A DNA stretch of 64,000 nucleotides, taken from the NCBI RefSeq assembly GCF_023516715.1, contig NZ_JAMGSI010000001.1:1302001-1366000 (forward strand), written 5' to 3'. This document shows, one piece after another, positions 18,115 through 26,547 of the stretch. Within the stretch, counting starts at the first letter, position 1. Every line of letters begins with the position of its first letter. The stretch is from Akkermansia massiliensis. Lineage in GTDB: Bacteria > Verrucomicrobiota > Verrucomicrobiia > Verrucomicrobiales > Akkermansiaceae. The notes below the pieces were generated by a model. The model saw nothing but the letters and a program-made list of their open reading frames with translations, was not told the DNA's origin and did not search any database. Made by a program: the position numbers and the translations under genes.

Positions 18115-18654
18115 ATGAACCTGTCCCGTTACCAGGAACACTACTCCCTCAGCCACCGCCTCAAACGGTACGGCTGGTACGTCATCAACCGGACCCTCTT
18201 CCGGATGATGGCCACCAACGCCATGAAGGTGCCCCGGAATCTGCTGCTGCGCCTGTTCGGGGCAAAAATACCGCTCGTCTCCCTCGTGTACCCCAGCAGC
18301 AGGATATGGGCGCCGTGGAACCTCTCCATGGGGGAATACGCCTGCATCGGCCCGGATACGGAAATCTACAACAAGGCCCCCATCTCCATCGGCAGCCACG
18401 CCGTCATCTCCCAGGGAACCTTCCTCTGCACGGCCTCTCATGACATTTCAGACCCCGGCCACGCCCTCGTCACCGCCCCCATCACCGTGGAAGACCGGGC
18501 CTGGGTGGCGGCGCAGGCCTTCGTGGGCATGGGGGTGACAATAGGCACGGGAGCCGTGGTAGGAGCCCGCAGCACCGTCTTCAGGGACGTGGCCCCCTGG
18601 ACGGTAGTGGGAGGGAATCCGGCCAAGTTCATCAAACAACGCACGCTCCGCTGA
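18115..18654 (+). CDS. Left-handed beta-helix acetyltransferase, WcaF-like
   Basis: A 179-residue hexapeptide-repeat acyltransferase that probably moves an acetyl group from acetyl-CoA to a sugar of the repeat unit in the cytoplasm. Hexapeptide steps are visible from about residue 75 (IGPDTEIYNKAPISIGSHA, ISQGTF). The catalytic His is likely in TASHDIS, followed by ITVEDRAWVAAQAFVGMGVTI, IGTGAVVGARSTV and the closing VVGGNPAKFIK. The N-terminus (RLKRYGWYVINRTLFRM) is the short helical lead found in colanic-acid WcaF. It is followed by a GT2 gene after only three bases. Confidence 0.88.
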   Translation: MNLSRYQEHYSLSHRLKRYGWYVINRTLFRMMATNAMKVPRNLLLRLFGAKIPLVSLVYPSSRIWAPWNLSMGEYACIGPDTEIYNKAPISIGSHAVISQGTFLCTASHDISDPGHALVTAPITVEDRAWVAAQAFVGMGVTIGTGAVVGARSTVFRDVAPWTVVGGNPAKFIKQRTLR

Positions 18655-18657
18655 ACC

Positions 18658-19506
18658 ATGCTCGACCTTTCCGTCATCATCCTTGCCAAGAATGAGGAAC
18701 TTCACATCCGCCGCTGCCTGGAGAACATCCTTCCGGCGGCCAAAGAAGTTTTCGTCATCGACTGCTTTTCCACGGACAACACCGCCGCCATCTGCCGGGA
18801 ATACCCCCGCGTGCAGGTCCTCCAGCACGAATGGCCCGGCCTCTACGCCCCGCAATTCAACTGGGCGCTGGACCACTGCCCCATCACCACCGCCTGGGTT
18901 CTGCGCCTGGACGCGGACGAGTGGTTCATGCCGGAAGCCCTGGAGGAGCTGAAGGAAAAATTGCCCGCCCTTCCCCCGGACGTCACCGGAGTCATCCACA
19001 AGCGCAGGCACATCTTCCTGGGCCGGTGGATGAAGCACGGCGTTTACCCGGTCAAGCTGCTGCGCCTGTTCCGGCACGGAGCGGCCAGATGCGAACAGCG
19101 CCATATGGACGAGCACATGGAGCTCAGCCGCGGGCGCGCCGTGGAATTCGAGCACGACTTCGTGGACGAGAACCTGAACGGACTGGGCTGGTGGGCGCAC
19201 AAGCACGTGGACTACTCCGCCCGGGAGCTGGCTGACCTGGAAGACATTCTTTCCTCCGCTGCGGCGGACTCCGGCATCAACGGGCAGGCGGAAAGGAAGC
19301 GCGCCATGAAGGAACGCTACGCCCGGCAGCCTCTCTTCTGGCGCTCCTTCGCCTACTTCTGCTACCGCTACTTCCTCAAGCTGGGTTTTCTGGACGGACG
19401 GGAAGGATTTTTGTGGCATTTCATGCAGGGCTGGTGGTACAGAACCCTCGTGGACGCCCGGCAATTTGAGAAACAGAAAAAAGGCTCCGGCAAGACGGCG
19501 CGCTGA
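18658..19506 (+). CDS. Glycosyltransferase family 2, WaaE/KdtX-like
   Basis: A 282-residue GT2 enzyme. It has SVIILAKNEELHIRRCLENI, VIDCFSTDNTAAIC, LQHEWPGLYAPQFNWAL and the DxD-like LRLDADEWF, followed by the C-terminal KLLRLFRHGAA and EHDFVDENLNGLGWWAHKH stretch. This layout (short GT-A domain with HxxxD-rich tail and YxxR(Y)F helix) is that of lipopolysaccharide core transferases such as WaaE/KdtX. The acceptor may therefore be a core-like or lipid-anchored sugar, but the context favours the exopolysaccharide. It starts 3 bases after the acetyltransferase stop. Confidence 0.86.
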   Translation: MLDLSVIILAKNEELHIRRCLENILPAAKEVFVIDCFSTDNTAAICREYPRVQVLQHEWPGLYAPQFNWALDHCPITTAWVLRLDADEWFMPEALEELKEKLPALPPDVTGVIHKRRHIFLGRWMKHGVYPVKLLRLFRHGAARCEQRHMDEHMELSRGRAVEFEHDFVDENLNGLGWWAHKHVDYSARELADLEDILSSAAADSGINGQAERKRAMKERYARQPLFWRSFAYFCYRYFLKLGFLDGREGFLWHFMQGWWYRTLVDARQFEKQKKGSGKTAR

Positions 19507-19529
19507 CCCCCATTTCTTCCCGCTTTTCC

Positions 19530-20534
19530 ATGAATCCCTTCTTTTCCATCATCATTCCCGTTTACCGTTCCGGCCCCTTTCTCCGGGATTGCCTGGATTC
19601 CGTCAGGAACCAGGCCATGACGGACTGGGAATGCATCTGCATCAATGACGGCTCTCCGGACGGGAGCGGCGCCATTCTGGACGAATACGCCCGGAAGGAC
19701 GCGCGCTTCACTGCCATCCACCAGGAAAACCGCGGCGTGAGCGCCGCCCGCAACGCGGGCCTTTCCCGGGCGCGGGGAACCTGGACCGCCTTCGTGGACG
19801 GGGACGACTCCGTGGAGCCGGACATGCTGGCCTGCCTTCATGACGCCGCCCTCCGCACGCCGGAAGCCGCGCTCCACTGCTACGGAATCAGCAAGGACTT
19901 CCACACGGGCTGCCGCCTTACCCGCACGGAAACCGCGCTGCCCAGCCGGGACCAGTACATTCCCGCGGAAGAAACGGGCGCCTTCCTGCGCTACCTGCTG
20001 ACCAGCTTGGACATGGAATCCTCCTGCAACAAACTGTTCCGCACGGAGCTTCTGGAAAAAAACGGCATCCGCTTCAACGCCTCCGCGGTGGTGTTTGAGG
20101 ACTTCCAGTTCGTCCTGGACTACCTCTCCGCCTGCGCTCCGGGCATCAGCCTGGTGAAAAGGGCCTTCTACCACTACCGGGTGCGGGAGGAGGAAAACGG
20201 CGCGGCCAAGCGCAGCCGCTTCAACCTCGTGCAGGACATAGACATGCTGGCAGCCAAATTCCTGGCGTGGACGGACACGCTGGCCCTCCCGCAGGAAGAC
20301 GTTCCCGTGGTCAAAGGCTACATCCTGCAAAAAATCAACGTGATCTTCCACGCCCTCCAGCAGCAGCCCTACGCCGCCCGCAAGGCGGTGTTCCGGGACT
20401 TCCTCTCCAGCGGACTGGCCGCGCGCGGAGCTGACCTGCGCCTGTGCGGCCCCTACTTCCACCTGGTCTGCCGCCTGCTGGCCGCACGCAGGTACCGCAT
20501 GGCCCATCTCCTGCTGAAAACAAGGCATCTTTAA
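19530..20534 (+). CDS. Glycosyltransferase family 2
   Basis: A 334-residue GT2 enzyme with SIIIPVYRSGPFLRDCLDSV, CINDGSPDGSGAILDEYA, NRGVSAARNAGLSRA and the DxD site FVDGDDSVEPDML. It is of the EpsH/WfgS type often used for galactose, glucose or N-acetylated sugars. Its first 90 residues are nearly identical to those of the gene at 21618, while the C-terminal acceptor regions differ. The two genes are separated by one acyltransferase gene. Confidence 0.88.
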   Translation: MNPFFSIIIPVYRSGPFLRDCLDSVRNQAMTDWECICINDGSPDGSGAILDEYARKDARFTAIHQENRGVSAARNAGLSRARGTWTAFVDGDDSVEPDMLACLHDAALRTPEAALHCYGISKDFHTGCRLTRTETALPSRDQYIPAEETGAFLRYLLTSLDMESSCNKLFRTELLEKNGIRFNASAVVFEDFQFVLDYLSACAPGISLVKRAFYHYRVREEENGAAKRSRFNLVQDIDMLAAKFLAWTDTLALPQEDVPVVKGYILQKINVIFHALQQQPYAARKAVFRDFLSSGLAARGADLRLCGPYFHLVCRLLAARRYRMAHLLLKTRHL

Positions 20535-20583
20535 CGCCTCATGCGCCACTCAACCGTTTTTTTCCGCCGCCCATTTTCCAGCC

Positions 20584-21621
20584 ATGCAAGCAGCCATTGA
20601 CAGCGCCATTCCCCCGCCCGCAGCCGCGCTCGGCAGGGGCCGGATTCCGCAAGTGGACTACCTCAAGGGAATTCTCATCACCCTGATGGTCCTTTTCCAC
20701 CTGTCCTGGTTCTCCACGCACTACCTGGACGTCACGCGGTACGTGTACGTCTTCCACATGTCCGGCTTCATCATCCTTTCCGGCTTCTTCGCCAATACCG
20801 GCAAGACTCCGGGCCAGTTCCTGAAAACGTGGCTGGGCATTCTGGCGCCGTACCTGGTCTTTGAATCGCTGTACTACCTGGCCCTGTCCCATCTGCCCGC
20901 CTCCGTTCCCGCCAGCAACCGGCTGGACCCGGCGTTCCCCGCCTTCTGGAAGGCGCTGCTGCTGGCCCCCGCCGGAACGTACTGGTACCTCTACCTGCTG
21001 GCCGTATGCCTGCCCGTTTACTATGCCGTCTCCCGCATTCCGCGCCTGTCCCCTCCGGCCCGGCTGGCCGTATGCGCCGCCCTCCTGGCCGCCGTCTCCT
21101 GGTTCAATCCGGCGTTCCAAATGATTCACGCCGCTTACTTTCTCCTGGGGGCTTTCTTCCGGATGACCGGGCTCCCCATCCTGAAATGCTTCTTCCCCAC
21201 CCTGTGGGCGGCTGTCCCCGCCGCCGCGCTCTGCCTCCTTTTCCCCCTCCCCTCCCGGGACAGCATGCTGGGGCTCTGCCTCTGCATGCTCACGCTCAGC
21301 TTTCTGGTAAAAACCTGCGATTCCGCAGGCAGGGCCATCCGGGAACTGTTCGCCTACCTGGGCAGGAATTCCCTGTCCATCGTCATCTTTTCCCCCGCCT
21401 TCACGCTCCTGTGCAAGCCGCTGGTCCCGGTGCTGGCCTTTGATTCCAGCAGAATCTGCTTTGCCGCCCTGTCCGTGGCGCTGGTGCTGGCGGCCTGCCT
21501 GGGAGTCACCAGATTATGCGATGCCCTGGGCTGGAGCAGGTTCCTGTTCCTCAAAAAGAAGATGTACTCCCCCCTCGCCCTTTCCGTTGAACCCGCCGCC
21601 CCCCTGACTTTCCCTTCATGA
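20584..21621 (+). CDS. Acyltransferase-3 family membrane protein (sugar O-acyltransferase)
   Basis: Integral membrane O-acyltransferase of 345 residues with about ten hydrophobic segments, likely adding acetyl or another acyl group to the polysaccharide. Family marks are VDYLKGILITLMVLFHLSW near the N-terminus, with the conserved His on helix 1, and FHMSGFIILSGFF on helix 2. The form is close to the Fucose4NAc/YcfT-like subgroup with the FHMPxFFxLSGF motif. Its stop overlaps the ATG of the GT2 gene at 21618, so the pair is coupled. Confidence 0.85.
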   Translation: MQAAIDSAIPPPAAALGRGRIPQVDYLKGILITLMVLFHLSWFSTHYLDVTRYVYVFHMSGFIILSGFFANTGKTPGQFLKTWLGILAPYLVFESLYYLALSHLPASVPASNRLDPAFPAFWKALLLAPAGTYWYLYLLAVCLPVYYAVSRIPRLSPPARLAVCAALLAAVSWFNPAFQMIHAAYFLLGAFFRMTGLPILKCFFPTLWAAVPAAALCLLFPLPSRDSMLGLCLCMLTLSFLVKTCDSAGRAIRELFAYLGRNSLSIVIFSPAFTLLCKPLVPVLAFDSSRICFAALSVALVLAACLGVTRLCDALGWSRFLFLKKKMYSPLALSVEPAAPLTFPS

Positions 21622-22640
21622 CCCCGGACGCGTACACCCCCCTGTTCAGCATCATCATCCCGGTGTACCGGAATGAAAAGCAGCTTGCGGCCTGCCTGGA
21701 CTCCGTCAGGAACCAGACCCTGGCGGACTGGGAATGCCTCTGCATTGACGACGGCTCTACGGACGGCAGCGGCGCGATTCTGGATGAATACGCCCGGAAG
21801 GACGCGCGCTTCCGCGTCATCCACAAGCGGAATGAAGGGGTGTCCGCGGCGCGCAACCTGGGGATAAGCCTGGCGCATGCCCCGCATCTGGCGTTTGTGG
21901 ACGCGGACGACCGGCTCCTCCCGGAAACGCTCCAGGCCTGCCATGAAACGATGCGGGAGACCGCAGCGGACATGGTCGTCTTCGGCGCAAGCCTCGTTTC
22001 CTGCGCGGCGGAATGGACGGGCTTCATGTCCCCTTCCATCCGCTCCCTGCCTCCGGATTCCACGGCTGTTTTCCACGCGGGAACACCGTTTGTGGAAAAC
22101 AACAACATTCCGGCCTGCTGGGCCAAGATATATAAAAAGGAAATTCTGGTTAAAAATAAAATTAAATTCCCGGAAAACGTCAAATTTGCGGAAGATCTTT
22201 ATTTCACGGCTCAATGTTTCTGCCATTGCAGCTCCGTAACCGTCATCAACAAGCCTTTTTATCAATATTCCGCCGACGGGGAAACAGGGGTTACCAGCAA
22301 TTTCTTCAACCGGAAAAGGCCTCTGGAGGATTACATGAACGCCCTTCGCGCCATCCTGGACTTGAGCAACTGCATTGACGGGCGTTCCCCGTACAGCAGC
22401 AACTATTTCCAGCGGAGCCGGAGCCTCCTGGTCCTGTTCAGGCTTTGCTATGCCAACTATAAACTTCTTGCGGATAGAATAAAAAGCCTTTACCCCGACC
22501 GGGAAAAGGCCATACGGAAAGAAGCTTTTTCCGCCTTAAAAAAATATGTGACGCTTGCCAACCTGCCGCGGATACTTTACTTTTCCCTCAAATCAAATTA
22601 CGGGCACCTGCTCGGGAACCTGCTGGCCAACAAGAAATAA
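21618..22640 (+). CDS. Glycosyltransferase family 2, mosaic paralogue of the enzyme at 19530
   Basis: A 340-residue GT2 enzyme with SIIIPVYRNEKQLAACLDSV, CIDDGSTDGSGAILDEYA, NEGVSAARNLGISLA and the DxD site FVDADDRLLPE. The N-terminal third closely follows the gene at 19530 at the DNA level. From about 22110 the composition shifts to more A and T (for example around 22130-22180), and the C-terminal region is unrelated to the paralogue. This fits a mosaic formed by recombination between a resident GT2 start and an imported acceptor region. ATG 21618 overlaps the previous stop. Confidence 0.87.
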   Translation: MTPDAYTPLFSIIIPVYRNEKQLAACLDSVRNQTLADWECLCIDDGSTDGSGAILDEYARKDARFRVIHKRNEGVSAARNLGISLAHAPHLAFVDADDRLLPETLQACHETMRETAADMVVFGASLVSCAAEWTGFMSPSIRSLPPDSTAVFHAGTPFVENNNIPACWAKIYKKEILVKNKIKFPENVKFAEDLYFTAQCFCHCSSVTVINKPFYQYSADGETGVTSNFFNRKRPLEDYMNALRAILDLSNCIDGRSPYSSNYFQRSRSLLVLFRLCYANYKLLADRIKSLYPDREKAIRKEAFSALKKYVTLANLPRILYFSLKSNYGHLLGNLLANKK

Positions 22641-22647
22641 ATTCCAC

Positions 22648-24183
22648 ATGAATGAAATCAAGACGGGGGCCTGCATTAATTACATATCCATCATCGTCAG
22701 GCTGGCGACGCAGTTCTTTCTGACCCCGTTTACCCTGTCCAGTCTGGGAGAAAATGAATACGGCATTTTCATGCTCAGCAATTCCGTGATTGCGTGGCTG
22801 TCCCTGACGGACTTCGGCCTGGGGGTGACCGTCAACAAATACATCGCCACCTATCACGCGAAAAAGGAGAACGACCGGGAGGCCCATTTCCTGGGACAGG
22901 CCATGATGCTGTTCTCCTTCCTGGGGCTGCTCACCTTCGCGGCGGGCATGATCTGCTATGTAAACCTGGGCGCCCTGTTCCCCAATCTGTCCGGGCCGGA
23001 GCTTGACACCCTGAAAATCCTGTACCTGCTGACGCTGGGCAACATCATCCTGGCCTTTCCCCTGCGGCCGCTGTCCTGCGTGCCTGGGTCCTACATGAAA
23101 TTCATCGTTCCCGGGCTGGTCAGCCTGGGCCTCTCCCTCTTCAATACGCTTCTTACTGTTCTGCTTCTGGTGTGGGGGTACAAGGCGATCGCCCTCACCG
23201 TCCTGGGCGTGGGCATCGGCGTAGCCAGCCTGGCGTGGGGAACGTATTACACCATCCGCTGCCTGGGCGTGCGCATCATTTTCCGCAAGCCTGACTGGAA
23301 GCTGTACCGGGAGATGTTCACCTTTTCCTTCTGGATTCTGCTGAACCAGCTCATGGACCTGTTCTACTGGCGGGCGGGCACTCCCATCCTGGCAAGGACG
23401 GCGGGGGCCCAGGCGGTCACCCTGTTCACGCTGGGAATCTCGTTCTCCCAGTACTTCATGACGGCTTCCACCGCCATTTCCGGAGTCATTGCCCCCAAAA
23501 TCATGCAGATGGTGGCCCTGGATTCCACCAAGGAGCAGCTCACCCGCATGATGATACGGGTGGGGCGCCTTCAACTGGCCCTGCTGAGCGTCATCCTGGT
23601 TTCCTTCATCAGCTGCGGCCACGACTTCCTGCACCTGTGGGTGGGGAAAACCATCGGGGACCAGACAGGCACGGTCTGGGTGGGGGCCGTCATCGTGCTG
23701 CTCCCCCTGCTGGTTCCGCTGACTCAAAACACGGGCCTCGCCATCCTCCAGGCCCTCAACATCCACAAGGGGAGGGCCATCATCCTCTTTTACTCCTCCC
23801 TGCTCTGCGTCATCCTGGGCTACTTCATCTCCCTGTACTACGGCACCATCGGAATGTTCATCGGCACCGCCATTTCCCTGTTCATCGGCCAGGTGCTGAT
23901 GATCAACCGCTACTACGCCCGCACCGCCGGTCTGGACATGAGGCGCTTCTTCCGCCGCACCTACGGGCCCCTGCTGCTGCCCTCCGCCGTCATGATCCTG
24001 GCGGGGCTGGGAGCGGTTGCCCTGCTAACGCTGGACAACTGGTTCTCCTTCCTGGCCTTCGCCTTCTGCTACGGCCTCCTGGCCGTGGGAACCATCTGGT
24101 TCTTCTACCTCAACCGGGATGAACGGGACATGTTTCTCGGCCCCCTGCAAAAACTGATTCCTTCCCGCCATGATAAAAACTGA
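22648..24183 (+). CDS. Polysaccharide flippase, Wzx/MOP superfamily
   Basis: A 511-residue protein with about 12-14 hydrophobic segments. The N-terminus YISIIVRLATQFFLTPFTLSSLGENEYGIFML is typical of PST/Wzx exporters, with WLSLTDFGLGVTVNKYIA following. It would flip the lipid-linked repeat unit from the cytoplasmic to the periplasmic face before polymerisation. ATG 22648 gives the standard short lead, and an upstream extension would run into the previous gene. The last 14 bases overlap the start of the next gene. Confidence 0.9.
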   Translation: MNEIKTGACINYISIIVRLATQFFLTPFTLSSLGENEYGIFMLSNSVIAWLSLTDFGLGVTVNKYIATYHAKKENDREAHFLGQAMMLFSFLGLLTFAAGMICYVNLGALFPNLSGPELDTLKILYLLTLGNIILAFPLRPLSCVPGSYMKFIVPGLVSLGLSLFNTLLTVLLLVWGYKAIALTVLGVGIGVASLAWGTYYTIRCLGVRIIFRKPDWKLYREMFTFSFWILLNQLMDLFYWRAGTPILARTAGAQAVTLFTLGISFSQYFMTASTAISGVIAPKIMQMVALDSTKEQLTRMMIRVGRLQLALLSVILVSFISCGHDFLHLWVGKTIGDQTGTVWVGAVIVLLPLLVPLTQNTGLAILQALNIHKGRAIILFYSSLLCVILGYFISLYYGTIGMFIGTAISLFIGQVLMINRYYARTAGLDMRRFFRRTYGPLLLPSAVMILAGLGAVALLTLDNWFSFLAFAFCYGLLAVGTIWFFYLNRDERDMFLGPLQKLIPSRHDKN

Positions 24184-26479
24184 CGCCCCGCCTGAGCTCT
24201 CCACCCTGTGCACGGGCTGCTCCGCCTGCGCCAACATCTGCCCCAGGGACGCTATTTCCATGAACTGGAGCCCCTCCGGCTTCTTAACGCCCGCGGTTAA
24301 TCTGGAAGCGTGCGTCCACTGCGGCCTCTGCACCAAAACCTGCCCGGACCTGAATCCGCCCGCACGGCCCCCCCAGGCGTTTGACGAGCCCAGGGCATAC
24401 GCGGCCTGGGCGCTGGACGAGGCCGTGCGCCTGAACTCCTCCAGCGGAGGCGTATTCACCATCCTGGCCCGGCATATTCTTGCACAGGGAGGCGTGGTCT
24501 ACGGCGTGGCGTGGAACACGGACGGGGAACTTTCCGTCCGCCATGTGCGCCTGGACTCCCTGCCGGAGCTCAAGCTCCTGAACGGCAGCAAATACCTTCA
24601 GGCGGACCCCGGCCACGCCTACCGGGACATCAAGAAGGACCTGAAAGAGGGAAAAACGGTCCTGTTTTCCGGCACGCCCTGCCAGGCGGCGGCCCTGAGA
24701 GCCTATCTGAAAAAGCCCTGGGACAGCCTCTTCATCATTGACATCGCCTGCCACGGCGTACCCTCCAAAAACCTTTTTGACGCGTACCGACAGGATTACG
24801 AACGGAGCACGGACCGGCAGATAAGCTGCATCAACTTCCGGGACAAAACCCACGGATGGAACCACTACTCCGTGATGAAATTCCACCGGGACGGCTCCGG
24901 TTCCGGCGCGCGCATTTATACGGAAGACCTTTTCATGCAGGCGTACCTGTCAGACATCTGCCTGGGGGAAGCATGCTACAACTGCCCGCATGCTTCCGGC
25001 CCCCGCACCAGTGACCTGACCCTGGCCGACTTCTGGGGCGCGGGATACTTCCATCCCAAGTGGGATGACTCCAGGGGAATCTCCCTGGTTCTGGCAAACA
25101 CCTCCCGCGGGGAAGAACTTTTAAACCAATGCGGGAAGGAGCTCTTTCTGCACCGGGAGAACTGGCAGGCCGTCAAACACACCAACAGGGGCATCCGGCG
25201 GCAGCCTGCCTTCCCCTCCCGGCTGGCGCGCCGGAACTTCCTCCGGGACCTCCGGCAGAAACCCTTCACGGAAGCGGTGGCGCAGCACACGGCCCGCTTC
25301 AAACCCCGGGCGGAGGTGGGCCTGCTGGGCGTCTGGATGACGTGCAACTATGGAGCCGTGCTCACCTCCTTCGCCCTTTACCGGCTGCTGGAGCAAATGG
25401 GAAAAAGCGTTTCCCTGATTGATTTTTCCTTCACGGAGCGGCAGAAAGACCCTGCGACGGTATTCAGAAAATTCCTGGTCCGGGAGCGCATTTCCACAAC
25501 GCCGCTGCACTCCCTGGACTACGCCTACCACTTAAACGACCAGTTTGACACGTTCATGGTAGGCTCCGACCAGGTGTGGAACCAGGGTTTCATGGGGCAC
25601 TTCTTCTTCCTGGACTTCGCCAGGGGGGAGAAACGGAAAATCGCCTACGGGCCGTCCATGGGGCAGTTGACGGAACCTTCCGGGAAATATCTTAAAAAAA
25701 CGGCCATGCTGCTCAAACGGTTCGATGCCGTTTCCGTCCGGGAAAAACCGATGGTGGAGCACCTCAAGCGGCACTATGGGCGTGAAAGCGCCTGGGTGAT
25801 GGACCCCGTCTTCCTGCTGGGTAGGGAACGCTGGGAGGAGCTGGCACGGCAGGCGCCTCCGGCGGCCAAAGGCCGCATCGTCTCCTACATCCTGGACCCG
25901 GCGGCGGAAAAAAGGAAGCTCCTGCTGGACGCCTCCTCCAAACTCGGGCTCCCCCTGCTGAACATGGTGGACATCCAGAAAAAGGAGGTGGACAACCTCG
26001 GCAGGCTGAACCTGCCCAATACCATGAAGGAAGCCACGTTATATGAATGGCTCGGCAACATCCTCCACTGCGAGTTTTTCATTACGGACTCCTTCCACGG
26101 CGTCTGCTTCGCCCTGATCTTCAACAAGCCGTTCTTGTGCATCAACAATCCCATGCGCGGCTCCGGGCGCTTCCACTCCCTGCTGAACCTTCTCCGGCTT
26201 CAGGACCGCATGCTGCCCGAAGACGCGGAAGCCCTGCCGGAGAACGTCCCGCTCACGATGGACTACGCTCCCGTCAATGAACTGCTGGAACAGAAAATCT
26301 CGCAATCCCGGGAATGGCTTCAGCAGGCGTTCTCCGGGGAAAGGGATGCCACCCTGGAAGAATACAGCCGCCTGACGGAGAAAAAACTGACCAGGAGACC
26401 GCCGTCCCGGTGGGGGCGGCTCAGGAAAAAAGGAAGAAAACTCCTGGCACGGGCGTACCACCGCATCCGCAGATCATGA
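24170..26479 (+). CDS. Fused FrhB-type ferredoxin/flavoprotein and polysaccharide pyruvyltransferase
   Basis: A 769-residue two-part protein. The N-terminus has two 4Fe-4S motifs, Cys14/17/20/24 and Cys48/51/54/58, followed by an FrhB-like domain (LNSSSGGVFTILARHIL, VLFSGTPCQAAALRAYL, DIACHGVPS) to about residue 370. From about residue 380 it is a polysaccharide pyruvyltransferase-like (CsaB/WcaK) domain: GVWMTCNYGAVLTSFALYRL, VGSDQVWNQ, RKIAYGPSMG, FDAVSVREKPMV, and FFITDSFHGVCFALIFNKPF with the conserved SFHG. These two families often occur as adjacent genes in capsule loci, and here they are one chain. It may carry out a redox step together with pyruvyl ketal formation on the repeat unit, but the exact reaction is unknown. 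Confidence 0.87.
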   Translation: MIKTDAPPELSTLCTGCSACANICPRDAISMNWSPSGFLTPAVNLEACVHCGLCTKTCPDLNPPARPPQAFDEPRAYAAWALDEAVRLNSSSGGVFTILARHILAQGGVVYGVAWNTDGELSVRHVRLDSLPELKLLNGSKYLQADPGHAYRDIKKDLKEGKTVLFSGTPCQAAALRAYLKKPWDSLFIIDIACHGVPSKNLFDAYRQDYERSTDRQISCINFRDKTHGWNHYSVMKFHRDGSGSGARIYTEDLFMQAYLSDICLGEACYNCPHASGPRTSDLTLADFWGAGYFHPKWDDSRGISLVLANTSRGEELLNQCGKELFLHRENWQAVKHTNRGIRRQPAFPSRLARRNFLRDLRQKPFTEAVAQHTARFKPRAEVGLLGVWMTCNYGAVLTSFALYRLLEQMGKSVSLIDFSFTERQKDPATVFRKFLVRERISTTPLHSLDYAYHLNDQFDTFMVGSDQVWNQGFMGHFFFLDFARGEKRKIAYGPSMGQLTEPSGKYLKKTAMLLKRFDAVSVREKPMVEHLKRHYGRESAWVMDPVFLLGRERWEELARQAPPAAKGRIVSYILDPAAEKRKLLLDASSKLGLPLLNMVDIQKKEVDNLGRLNLPNTMKEATLYEWLGNILHCEFFITDSFHGVCFALIFNKPFLCINNPMRGSGRFHSLLNLLRLQDRMLPEDAEALPENVPLTMDYAPVNELLEQKISQSREWLQQAFSGERDATLEEYSRLTEKKLTRRPPSRWGRLRKKGRKLLARAYHRIRRS

Positions 26480-26547
26480 CGCCCGGACGGTTCCCTACCT
26501 TCCGCCCTTCATTAACTTCAACCCTCTGCCAACTCAATATCCGGCTC

